Shown here piece by piece: positions 1 through 7,523 of a DNA stretch of 10,526 nucleotides. The notes under the pieces were generated by a model. It was not told the origin of the DNA, did no database searches, and saw nothing but the letters and a program-made list of their open reading frames with translations. This stretch comes from Phoronis pallida (lineage: Eukaryota; Phoronida; Phoronidae): positions 1 to 10,526 of the forward strand of contig JAOXYC010235014.1 of NCBI GenBank assembly GCA_028565715.1, read 5' to 3'. Position 1 is the stretch's first letter; each line of letters begins with the position of its first letter. Both the position numbers and the translations under genes were made by a program.

Positions 1-1041
1 TTTCCTTGATATTGCGCTTTTAAATAATTTGGCTTGGAAATTTTTCTTAGAGTTGAATTTTCCGAGGAATCATATACCGACAAATTTTGGTGCATATGAA
101 TGATGTAACCTTTTTGGAAAATATTGCTACTAAAAGAATGTACGTACTATGAATGTATGCATATTTTCAACGAGGTCTGACTTCTGGACACAAGTTTAAT
201 GTGAGTAGGGTATATTTATACTATGAATGTTTGAACATGTGTACATGTTTGCGTGCGATGCTATACATGAATGCTTATGGTATGTTTACATTATGCCTGT
301 GTGTTTGTTTATGTGTGTATGTGACGCACTTATATTATATAGCAGTGTTTCTATGGTTGACGTGGACTAGTAGCTTAAATATCTCACTTTTTTCACGAGC
401 TTATGCAATATTCTTCAATATGCCATCCGGATTTCAGAAAAAGTTTGATAAATCTATCCTTTTCTACATAGAAACTGCTTCATCAAATTATTCAGAGTAG
501 TTCGAAGTATGTATTTTATAAATGCTTTTTGATAAAACTACCAACTCTCTGTCAAAAAAGAATAATTGTACGGTAGGTAGTGGAAGTTTTTTTACCATTA
601 CTCAATTTTAAATCAGAATTTCAATTCAAAGAATTGTCCCAAAATTTGGAATTTATAAGTAATTCTATTCACTGTGTCTAAAGGTAAACTGGCAGTGTAT
701 CAAAGAATAATTGACCCTTTGCCTACATTTTTGTTTCCTCAACAATGTCAAAGTACTAGACCACTTTCATTGGATAAATTTTGAAACCCGGTTGTATTCC
801 AAAAAGAACAAAATGGCCTTTTTAAAAGATCTCCCCTTGAAATCTTGATAAAACTTTGCAAAATTTTAAATTTTGTATTCCAACTTTGTCAAGTTGATTT
901 ATCAAACTTTTTCTTGATGAAACCTCAGTAGCTAGAGATGAGATCTGTATGTACGTTTATCTTGTTAATATTAAATATTCAGCACCAATATCACAGCATT
1001 TAGCACCATTAAACAGGTGAAAAAATTATCAAAATTAAGTT

Positions 1042-1060
1042 TAAATAAATAAATAAATAA
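1042..1060. repeat. (AAAT)n microsatellite
   Basis: This is a 19-nt run of TAAA repeats (four full units plus a partial one). It is followed directly by CCAGGCTGC and the hairpin at 1064-1080. Such a run may be the A-rich tail of an old retroposon or a simple microsatellite; the sequence alone does not decide. Confidence 0.85.
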
Positions 1061-1063
1061 CCA

Positions 1064-1080
1064 GGCTGCTTTATGCAGCC
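1064..1080. repeat. Small perfect hairpin (6-bp stem)
   Basis: GGCTGC-TTTAT-GCAGCC is a perfect 6-bp GC-rich inverted repeat with a 5-nt loop. It lies about 75 nt inside the intron from the 1156 donor. A second small inverted repeat, CTCTC-ATTAC-GAGAG, sits at 1110-1124. Either could be a terminator-like or splicing-related RNA fold, or chance. Confidence 0.6.
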
Positions 1081-1156
1081 TTCCATTCAAGGACGGATTA
1101 AGAGAGAGACTCTCATTACGAGAGACCTCCCGAAACAGTCCTGATTGGACACTCAC

Positions 1157-1553
1157 ATTGGTCGCTTAATTGTCTTAGCTGGCTCCATGGACTTCTTTTT
1201 AATAACCTTTGGTAACTGAACGTCTTCTTCAAGTCCTGTTGAACGGAACTTTGAATTGTGCAATTTGACCGTTTTAGGTCGCTCTTTTTCAACACTATTT
1301 GCACTGTCTTTTTTATTGCTAGAGTCGTTGGATTGTTTTGACGAGTCTTTTTTCTCATTAGAGTTCCGTCTCTCTTTATGGTCTTTATGATGATGATTAT
1401 GTTTTGATTTTTCACCATTTTTAATATTTTCACTATCGTTGCCATTTTCAGGCTTTTTCTTCTTTTTTGAAGTGTTCGACGATTCAGACGTCGAGTCACC
1501 TCGTACCGTCTTCATCCATTGATTCACGATGTCCGTCGACAGTTTCTTGATGT
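1157..1553 (-). CDS. PPP1R10: PNUTS/PPP1R10 exon 4 of the visible set (end of LW domain, basic linker, KFRSTGLE motif)
   Basis: This 397-nt exon runs from the acceptor CTCTTTGTTACAG|ACATC to the strong donor CCAAT|GTGAGT. The split Asp followed by I-K-K-L-S-T-D-I-V-N-Q-W-M-K-T-V closes the LW/TND domain (human E-L-R-K-L-A-S-V-L-V-S-D-W-M-A-V-I). A disordered linker follows, rich in Lys, Ser, Asn and Glu, with a run of five Lys (about residue 154 of the visible protein) and a His-rich patch; it probably contains nuclear localisation signals. H-N-S-K-F-R-S-T-G-L-E-E (about 223-234) matches human H-A-K-F-R-S-T-G-L-E, a well-conserved PNUTS stretch. The exon ends K-T-I-K-R-P in phase 2. If the donor were not used, the frame would read one Met and then stop, giving a protein without the PP1-docking motif, so more exons are expected left of position 1. 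Confidence 0.93.
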
Positions 1554-2547
1554 CTGTAACAAAGAGACAGATTTATGGCAAAGTGTAACAACATGCACAA
1601 AGAGATTTGATTGCATGTTGTAAAAAATGTTTGGTGAAAACGCAAGAAAAAATACTCTTCAATAACCATACCAATTTTCACTAAATTCAATTATTCAAGG
1701 ATTAGTAAATGTGCACAAAGAATCCATTTCTGGTTTCAATTAGTCATTTCATTAGTAACTTAATTCAGATTGTGAGCAGTTCATCATCTAAACATGTCCG
1801 ATTGGCAATTATTGGACGAGTTGCCAAACAGCAAATGAGAACTGTTTCCTAGATATGATAAAACCCTCAACAAGATCAGTGGTGAAGAATGTTACTCCAA
1901 ATATTCAATAACAATTACTTTCTTTCACTCTATGCTCCATGCTTTCAATCTGTTGGAAGTTTTGCTCATTACCCAAAATGGGATGGAAGAATACAACAAT
2001 CTGGGGTAGATTTCATGTGTTCCTTGTATAAAGAACACAACAATATTTTGTTCTTTACTTCTTACCTTCATAGTTCACTTTGAAAATAAATATATGATTT
2101 GTATTGCACTTACTCTCTGAATAACAAAACACCGGGTCAATAGAAAAGGAACAAGTCTTTCATATTTTCAGCCATGACAAATCCACCAGAAACTAGTGCT
2201 TTCTTAGATTGTACAAAATATTTTAATTGACTAATGTGTAGGCGGAATACAATGTGCGATAACAAGTGAATATGTTACATGTCTTAATATGTTAAACCAC
2301 CATTGTCAACTGTTGCATTTTATTCATTTGATATCAAAATTGAAAATATGCTGACTGAGGTTTACGATAGTCTTCTTCACAAAAAAATCTGCATCTAAAT
2401 TTCCAGTTTCGCAAATCAATTAATTACCGGCCTTCAGTATCTGTCGCACGATTGTGTGGTATTAAAATCAACATTTTACTGTGAGTGGGGGGATATTTGG
2501 GCTCCACTTTTACTAGTTCACAAATACTTGAACCTTGTTGAAATTAC
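1554..2547 (-). other. PNUTS intron between visible exons 3 and 4 (994 nt)
   Basis: The intron is bounded by GTAATT at 2547 and TTACAG at 1554 on the minus strand. Nothing coding or recognisable is seen inside. The only structure I noted is a nested pair of inverted repeats: GCAGTTC near 1778 pairs with GAACTG near 1840, around TTGGCAA (1802-1808) and TTGCCAA (1821-1827). Open frames at 1496-1690 and 1889-2083 are short, AT-rich and show no family resemblance. Confidence 0.85.
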
Positions 2548-2735
2548 CTTCATTTTCTGAAGATTTGCCCACAGATTTGATAGTTTTAGCACAGCTATTC
2601 TGCTTGAGTAGTTCTACCGTGACGGGTAACACCATGTAGACCTTGAGTATCTCTTGTAGAAGTGCCTCGTTACTCCCCTTCTTACACTCTTGTAACCAGG
2701 AGTAGAGGACATCCCAGCCACCACATTCTATGAAC
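2548..2735 (-). CDS. PPP1R10: PNUTS/PPP1R10 exon 3 of the visible set (core of the TFIIS N-terminal/LW domain)
   Basis: This 188-nt exon runs from the acceptor TTTGTTTTCTAG|GTTCATAG to the donor AATGAAG|GTAATT. It enters in phase 2 and leaves in phase 1. The 62 full codons begin F-I-E-C-G-G-W-D-V-L-Y-S-W-L (human F-I-D-V-G-G-Y-K-L-L-N-N-W-L). They continue through L-L-Q-E-I-L and L-P-V-T-V-E-L-L-K-Q-N (human L-P-L-T-V-D-H-L-K-Q-N) and end G-K-S-S-E-N-E (human S-K-S-S-E-D-E). The Leu-Trp-type W-L core and the L-P-V-T motif are hallmarks of the TFIIS N-terminal (LW/TND) fold found in TFIIS, Elongin A, MED26, IWS1 and PNUTS. The colinear match to PNUTS, including the flanking exons, separates it from those relatives. 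The 5' part of this exon has been copied into the intron just upstream (see 2756-2822). Confidence 0.95.
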
Positions 2736-2755
2736 CTAGAAAACAAATACATCAT

Positions 2756-2822
2756 TGTAGAAGTGCCTGGTTATTCCCCGAGGTCATCCCATACACCACA
2801 TTCAATGATTCTGTAAAACTAA
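2756..2822 (-). pseudogene. Truncated, frameshifted duplicate of PNUTS exon 3 and its acceptor
   Basis: Read on the minus strand, this block begins TTAGTTTTACAG and continues with bases that translate I-I-E-C-G-V-W-D-D-L, closely matching the start of the real exon at 2735 (F-I-E-C-G-G-W-D-V-L). It then lacks 26 nt of the parent (TACTCCTGG...GTAAGAA, parent positions about 2679-2704), rejoins at GGGGAATAAC (parent GGGGAGTAAC) and ends at GGCACTTCTACAA. The deletion shifts the frame and brings TAA in at once. The copy also kept an AG acceptor but has no good donor. It sits about 20 nt upstream of the intact acceptor in the same orientation, so it looks like a local tandem duplication that decayed, not a retrocopy. 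If spliced in, it would act as a premature-stop exon. Confidence 0.85.
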
Positions 2823-2836
2823 TACCATTAACTCGT

Positions 2837-2934
2837 AGGTTAACACCCTACTCGGTTTCACTTTAAACGCCCCACTCAGTTGAACGCCCGTTTGTTTCGT
2901 GTTCAACTTATACACCCCGACGCAAGTTTACGGT
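2837..2934. repeat. Degenerate short-motif tandem array (GGGGCGTTTAA-like on minus strand)
   Basis: About four loosely repeated units are seen on the plus strand: TTAACACCCTACTCGGTTT, TTTAAACGCCCCACTCAGTT, GAACGCCCGTTTGTTTCGTG and CAACTTATACACCCCGACGC. Each holds a variant of AA(C)ACCCC or AACGCCCC followed by a purine/pyrimidine mix, at a spacing of about 20-28 nt. The patch is more GC-rich than its surroundings. Similar motif clusters occur near ends of some animal DNA transposons, but I cannot assign a family. The patch sits next to the exon duplicate at 2756-2822. Confidence 0.4.
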
Positions 2935-3505
2935 ACATTTTTCATTTTTTCTACACCCAAATAATTCCTCAACTGTGCAAAGTTGAGTGCCAAATTTTGT
3001 CTTATTAGCAGAGTTGACTTAACCACATTCTTCATTTCAACTTGTTAACAGAGGGAGCCAATTAAGGACAAAGGTTTCACACTTGACAGACTCCATACTA
3101 AAAACTGGTTATCAGTGGAGTGATATTAGAAGTCATCATATCTGTCATTTGTGAACTCATTGTAATGCTACCTATTGGGTAACACAAGGTTTGAGATAGC
3201 TTTTTTGTGTATTTGCACATACATGCTCTTGCTACTGCCCACATGAGGTGTCGACTTGAGTTACGTTAGCTTTGGAACCCACACTGGGGATTTGTTGAGC
3301 CCTTGTATGTTACATTGATATTTTGGAGAATTTCCAGACACGAAATTAACATCACTAATTAGCAATGCAAAATTATCAGGTGTTGAATGAGTTCGATTGT
3401 GTTATTTTTAGCTGTTAATTGAATCTTTACATTTGTTTAAATACATCTAAAATACCTCTGCTTCTTTTGAAACCCTATATGGGCTGATGACATTAGCTGG
3501 GTAAA

Positions 3506-3610
3506 TAGTATGGATAGCTCAGTTGGAAACACAGTTGGAAGAGCAACTGACCAGAAAGCTGCAAGACCTGGGTTTAATTGCCAATAGAATTCCGAATTTT
3601 CCCTGACTTT
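3506..3610 (+). repeat. Degraded tRNA-derived SINE head
   Basis: A pol III A-box-like TAGCTCAGTTGG (3515-3526) is followed 45 nt later by a B-box-like GGTTTAATTGCC (3571-3582), the arrangement of a tRNA-derived SINE promoter. A 12-nt internal duplication (CAGTTGGAA at 3520-3528 and 3532-3540) stretches the D-loop. It is followed by GAGCAACTGACCAGAAAGCT, typical of the tRNA-like part. The 3' flank GAATTCCGAATTTTCCCTGAC may be the SINE body. The acceptor stem does not pair and the D-loop is expanded, so it is not a functional tRNA gene. Confidence 0.65.
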
Positions 3611-4506
3611 TCAAAATTTATGTCTAATTTTAAAGTTACCAACAGATTCTACATCATCACCTTCAGAAAATATTACGAAGATTTTTGTACATATCTCAGG
3701 TACATACGCCAAGATTGAGAACTCGACAATGGTTACAAGTCCACAACCTCCATTTTCTTTAAAGAACCTCATAATGGTGATTGTCTGATTACATCATTTT
3801 GAAATTGCACAACTAACTTGAAAAATATTCGCCCCACATATTTCAGAGAATTCTTATATTTTCAAAAAACCTTTTTCATGACTTCGTGCAGGAGCCAAAT
3901 TCCAGGGGTTCTTTGCTTTAATAGCAATGACTTGTAGAACAATTTGTCAAATACGTTTATATTCCGACTTATAAAAGAATTTTTTTACATCTTGTTATCT
4001 TGAATTGATCCAGGTGTTAGAATAAATAGTATCAGCAAAATATCCCCTGCGATAAAATTGCAAGGGAAACTGCCTCACTGAAAGGTCCTGGCCCTCCAAT
4101 TAAGAGTACTTAGGGCCAAATTTTCTGTTAAAATAAAACACTTAACTGATTTGTGTTCACAGAATTAGGACTGATAACATGTGATTGATGTCAGGTGAAG
4201 AACCAGTTAACACCCTTTTAACCTACATGACAGTGATAAATAGTGAAGCATGAATTTGATGCTGAATAAACTAAAAGCGACATGGCCTTTATATTTTTCA
4301 TTTCAAAGTCAACTTCCAGTACACCTTGTCTCAAGATTTTCTGGTATCAAATATCATTTTGAGGCTATTACCTTCTTTTCAAAAATATAAATTATCAAGG
4401 CAGCTGCTTGCACCACTGAGCATGTAATTGGTCTACGTAAACATAAGAATCTTTCTATTTGTTTGGTAATAACTCTCTAATGGTTATTGAAAAAAATACT
4501 ACTTGA

Positions 4507-4538
4507 CACAACTTAATAATTGGCACAACTTAATAATT
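4507..4538. repeat. Short tandem duplication (17-nt period)
   Basis: CACAACTTAATAATT occurs exactly twice, at 4507-4521 and 4524-4538, separated by GG. This is probably a simple replication-slippage duplication. Confidence 0.85.
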
Positions 4539-5202
4539 TTATCAGTAATTTATAAGTCAAATGTTGTCAACAAAAATGCTAGGTATCGTGTAAAAAATTC
4601 CCCTAAGTGATATTAATTTTTCAAAGTTAAAGATGTACATCACTAAACTGTGAAATTATAAACTTTTGAACTACAGCACTTCCTCTGCTACAGAAGTTGA
4701 TCATTTTTTTTGTGTCAAACCATATTGCTAGATCCATTCCCAAATAAAAATGTAATTATAATATTTCACAGTAGATCCCAAAAATCTTGTAAAGTGTGGC
4801 TTTATTTCACAGAGTCAAATTGGCTATGCGAAAACCGGGAAAGTACGGACAGGGGGATAATATGGACGACCACTCTTTTGATACATATATTCTTATACTC
4901 TGTATTAGAGAGATATGATACTATGTGACATAGTGTATGCGCAAAACATTGCTGTACTTCATTCTTACCTAAAGGTATTTATCTCAACTATAATCATTTA
5001 TTTCTTAAATAAATAACATCCCTCGAGATGTCTTTGAATATGGTATTTCTCAAAACGAGTTGTAAATAAATACATGAATTTCAATATCCTTGCCACAAGC
5101 TTCGATTGTGATGAAATTTACGAGTTTTGAGAAACACAATAATCAATGACATCAAGTGGGACATTTCTTTCTCACATGAAACCAAATACTGGAATTTACT
5201 TA

Positions 5203-5509
5203 AAGATACTCTCTCTGCATTGGTTCAAATCTGTCACCAACATGCAAATCGACTAGGATGTAAGTTTATGAGTCCTTTGTTGACCATGACTTCAAAAAAA
5301 ATCTGTAAGGGGTGATTTGAGAGCTTTGTATCCGATAAAAAGCCAGAGCCACAATTAAGAGTGTGCCCGACACATAAGCTGTCAAATCAACCCTTTTCAG
5401 TTTTTTTTTTTGAATTTTTAGTTTTGTTCAACAAAAGACTTGTACACAAAATTTCTAGTTGATTTGCATCTTGATGCCAGATTGGGTCCATAGCAGAGAG
5501 AGTACCTGT
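5203..5509. mobile_element. Palindromic foldback/MITE-like element, copy 1
   Basis: The two halves are imperfect reverse complements along almost the whole length. The outer arms are GATACTCTCTCTGC (5205-5218) and GCAGAGAGAGTACC (5493-5506). Middle arms pair, for example, ATGCAAATCGACTAG near 5242 with CTAGTTGATTTGCAT near 5455. Inner arms are GGGTGATTTGAGAGCTTTGT near 5310 and ACATAAGCTGTCAAATCAAC near 5371. No coding capacity is seen. The same family occurs at about 9879-10186: both contain CTTGTACACAAAATTTCTAG followed by TTGATTTGCAT, and an ATCTG..AG..GATTTGA.AGCTTTGT stretch. TA dinucleotides at 5201-5202 and 5509-5510 could be a TA target duplication (Tc1/mariner-like), but this is uncertain. 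Confidence 0.75.
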
Positions 5510-6380
5510 ATATATCTTCTCTTGTTATGTAATTGTTTATACATACGGGTGACTACTCATTTGAAAATGGACAATGCTGTTTGAAACTAGTCATATGAAG
5601 CTCCGAAATAAAGCCCTATTTTAGAGAGAGTACTTGCCTATTTAGAACTGCTACTTGCAGTATCTCAAAATTTCTGGCTCCACAAATAAATTTAAATGCG
5701 TTCCTGAATTCCTTTTAGAGCGTGAAATAACTATTGTTGGGCCAAAACAAGTTAAATTTTAATCTGTTATAAGACATATTTGCCACTTTAAAAAATTTCA
5801 ATCTGTCTAAGGCTTCTATATTTAGAGTACAACAATTTTCACTGCAATTTGTTTTTATGACTTATATTGTCATGGATACAGCTTAAATGCATCTTTAAGA
5901 AAATGAATGGAGTAAAAGAAATTTGCAAACTTGGTTGCAAAAATTTCAAATCGACAAGGTTTTTCTATGACAGATAGCGTTTTCGAAGCCTAGGTAACAC
6001 CATCATTGAACCCAGACAAAGCATGGCCGGCCAACACTCAGCCTAGAGAAAGAGAAGGGCTCAAGACATCGAGATTCACAGTCACAATTATGATATTATA
6101 TGCTGTGTGGTCTCAAACCATTATTCAAGAAATTTCCACATCACTCAGTGTCAGTCATCTTCGTCTTGATTCAATATTCAACTTTGACAGTATTCTGAGA
6201 ACTTTAACAATAATTTGATTCTCAAATTCATGACTTTAATGGTCACATAAGACTCATGTTCATCTTGTCACAGAAGTAGCAAATTACTGCAAAAGAGCCG
6301 GCTTATCCTCCTAGTATTAAAGTTAGACAACAGGTAGTAATGAACACTTTCTTCTATCAAAATCGCACAAGTCAACTCAC

Positions 6381-6431
6381 CTATTAGACAAGATAAGAGC
6401 AACCACAATGGTGTTCCGTTTAACAAGTAAG
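6381..6431 (-). other. Possible cryptic cassette exon in the PNUTS intron (51 nt)
   Basis: On the minus strand, TTTTTACACCAG|CTTACTTG gives an acceptor and CTAATAG|GTGAGTTG a near-consensus donor, enclosing 51 nt. Joined in the phase set by the exons at 6710 and 2735, it reads through without a stop (N-L-L-V-K-R-N-T-I-V-V-A-L-I-L-S-N-R, then F-I-E). It would insert 17 residues into the LW/TND domain, where human PNUTS has none. The pyrimidine tract is weak, and 17 open codons by chance are not rare, so this may well be accidental. Confidence 0.2.
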
Positions 6432-6517
6432 CTGGTGTAAAAACGTCAACTAATCTAAACATTAGTATGTTAAGTTATAAATCAATTAATTTATAAACTC
6501 AAATTAAACTTTCTGTG

Positions 6518-6595
6518 ACGAAAAAAGACAGGTATATTTGTGATTACATTAAAGTCCCACCAACATTTTATCACAAATATACCAGTTTTTATCGT
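6518..6595. repeat. Inverted repeat/hairpin with 13-bp perfect stem
   Basis: GGTATATTTGTGA (6531-6543) and TCACAAATATACC (6571-6583) are perfect reverse complements around a 27-nt loop. The arms extend outward imperfectly, ACGAAAAAAGACA (6518-6530) against AGTTTTTATCGT (6584-6595). It is likely a small MITE remnant or an intronic RNA hairpin. It lies about 115 nt downstream of the 6710 donor in the transcript. Confidence 0.7.
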
Positions 6596-6709
6596 TGGAT
6601 CCAGTTTTATTTATTTTGATTATACAATGGTAACAGCACTGGAATCATTTCAATTCTCATTTATTTCAAAACAAACAGTATTAAGAATATACTCTCATCA
6701 TTATCTTAC

Positions 6710-6796
6710 TTATTGAGTACTTGTTCATCTGTGGTGACTTTCAGAATACTGATATAAACACACTGACTGACCAACTTGTTAGCATCTTTCATTAAT
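6710..6796 (-). CDS. PPP1R10: PNUTS/PPP1R10 exon 2 of the visible set (start of TFIIS N-terminal domain)
   Basis: This 87-nt exon has a very strong pyrimidine tract and acceptor (TTTCTTTTTCTTTTGTTGTAG|ATTAATG) and the donor AATAA|GTAAGA. It enters in phase 2, completing Ala, and leaves in phase 2 (AA + G of the next exon gives Lys). The peptide A-L-M-K-D-A-N-K-L-V-S-Q-C-V-Y-I-S-I-L aligns without gaps to the human segment S-L-M-K-E-A-R-K-M-V-S-R-C-T-Y-L-N-I-L, and the exon finishes T-D-E-Q-V-L-N. It leads into the TFIIS N-terminal (LW/TND) helical bundle, which docks short motifs in partner transcription factors. An open frame continues upstream of the acceptor, but the alignment and the acceptor show that part to be intron. 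Confidence 0.92.
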
Positions 6797-7425
6797 CTAC
6801 AACAAAAGAAAAAGAAATTGTTAAAACCGAATATACTTTCAAACCTGATAGAAGAGGTGAAAAACAACAGAAACATGAATTTTGATTCTTTTTTTCTTAG
6901 CATTTGCAGCTATGTTACAGGGTTTGATTAGAAATTATCGAATAGATGTTTACAAATAATCAAATAATTTCATCAAAATAATGGTGCACAATTAAAAACT
7001 TTTCAGGAATACATTTTTAAATGTATTATCTTTTAAAAGGAACCGGGTCTTTTTTGTGTTTACATCAAAGACAGCAATTTCAGACTTTCAAAAATGGTAA
7101 AGTTTAGTTGCTGTCTAATCTACTAATGTCTAATCTAATCTGCTGCTATCTAATATACAAATCTGAAAATGTCCATCTGTGTATATGTCCGTAAGTTTGA
7201 ATGCGCAAAGCGCAGAAAAATAAAGGATGGTCAGGGTGTGGACGTGCTTACACAGGCGGGAGCGCACAAAAGGTCAAGTTTGGGTTCAAAGACGGGGCAG
7301 GCAAAGTGTAGGATACAGAGGTAGTACACAATACAATGGCAGCACGAGAATGGATTTGCTTAAGGCCGATACAGAGCCACTGTACAAGACATCTTCTAAC
7401 ACTACGATCAGCTGTTGTAACTTAC
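6797..7425 (-). other. PNUTS intron between visible exons 1 and 2 (629 nt)
   Basis: The intron is bounded by GTAAGT at 7425 and TTGTTGTAG at 6797 on the minus strand. It contains a TCTAAT-rich stretch (about 7113-7155) and a less AT-rich patch (about 7160-7325), listed separately. Open frames crossing from this intron into the exon on the plus strand (7227-7481, 7336-7566) have no recognisable product and overlap the real exon antisense. Confidence 0.88.
7113..7325. repeat. TCTAAT-rich patch and possible transposon fragment
   Basis: TCTAAT recurs four times between 7114 and 7154. The following stretch changes composition: it is less AT-rich, with GTCCATCTGTGTATATGTCCG, then the small palindrome GCGCAAAGCGC (7203-7213), then GTGCTTACACAGGCGGGAGC. 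This general style (GTCCGTCTGT-like runs, GCGCAAAGCGC, ACACGGGCG-like tail) recalls non-coding ends of repeats dispersed in many invertebrate genomes. I cannot name a family, and no clear terminal repeats or target duplication are seen. Confidence 0.3.
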
Positions 7426-7523
7426 GCTGTAATTCTCTCAGCCTCCTGTACTCCCTTGACACAACCAGTCTTTCCAAGTAGTGGATTCAACGCTTTCAAC
7501 AACATTTTAGGATCAACAGGTGC
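7426..7523 (-). CDS. PPP1R10: PNUTS/PPP1R10 first visible coding exon (N-terminal helix)
   Basis: This 98-nt internal exon encodes 32 codons plus two bases. The translation starts A-P-V-D-P-K-M-L-L-K-A-L and ends E-A-E-R-I-T. It matches the extreme N-terminus of human PNUTS as I recall it (G-P-I-D-P-K-E-L-L-K-G-L ... G-I-S-K-I-F). Its acceptor on the minus strand is TATTTCCAG|GCACCT and its donor is ACAGC|GTAAGT, a near-consensus site. The exon ends in phase 2 (GC + A from the next exon gives Ala). A TGA stands in frame shortly upstream of the acceptor with no ATG between, so translation must begin in an upstream exon or, less likely, at the Met that is codon 7 here. The conserved A-P-V-D-P-K before that Met favours an upstream start. 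In the known human protein the N-terminal region contributes to binding of the partner TOX4 in the PP1-PNUTS-TOX4-WDR82 (PTW/PP1) complex. Confidence 0.85.

Larger units (their letters stand above)
1..1156 (-). other. Start of downstream PNUTS intron (3' side runs off the window)
   Basis: On the minus strand this is intronic sequence after the GTGAGT donor at 1156-1151. It is AT-rich with a TG-rich patch at about 270-330. I looked for the next PNUTS segments known from the human protein (for example G-F-L-D-A-L and the following lysine run) and found none, so the next exon lies beyond position 1. The plus-strand open frame at 153-500 is low-complexity TG/AT sequence and is not credible as a gene. 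Small palindromes occur at 622-636 (CAATTC/GAATTG) and around 859-895. Confidence 0.75.
2736..6709 (-). other. PNUTS intron between visible exons 2 and 3 (3974 nt)
   Basis: The intron is bounded by GTAAGA at 6709 and TTTTCTAG at 2736 on the minus strand. It splits a Lys codon inside the LW/TND domain. It is the main landing zone for repeats in this window; the supported ones are listed separately. The stretches 3611-4500, 4540-5200, 5640-6380 and 6600-6705 hold no gene or family that I recognise, only AT-rich sequence with small inverted repeats, for example TGGCCCT (4089-4095) with AGGGCCA (4112-4118). Confidence 0.88.

Noticed and set aside
153-500. Plus-strand open frame of 115 aa with Cys/Tyr/Leu-rich sequence
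   Set aside because: It arises from TG- and AT-rich low-complexity DNA inside an intron of the opposite-strand gene, with no family features or splice support.
1116-1499. Minus-strand open frame of 127 aa, Lys/Arg-rich
   Set aside because: It is a shifted-frame shadow of the PNUTS exon at 1157-1553; the other frame carries the conserved residues and splice phases.
3511-3590. A functional tRNA gene
   Set aside because: The A and B boxes are present, but the D-arm is expanded by a 12-nt duplication, the B box has an extra base, and no acceptor stem pairing is seen.
4710-4928. Plus-strand open frame of 72 aa in the large intron
   Set aside because: No recognisable domain, no splice context, and composition like the flanking intron.
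6268-6462. Minus-strand open frame with a hydrophobic stretch that could be called a membrane protein
   Set aside because: It is short, intronic and unconserved as far as I can tell; the hydrophobicity follows from T-rich codons. Only the possible 51-nt cassette inside it was kept, at low confidence and in another frame.
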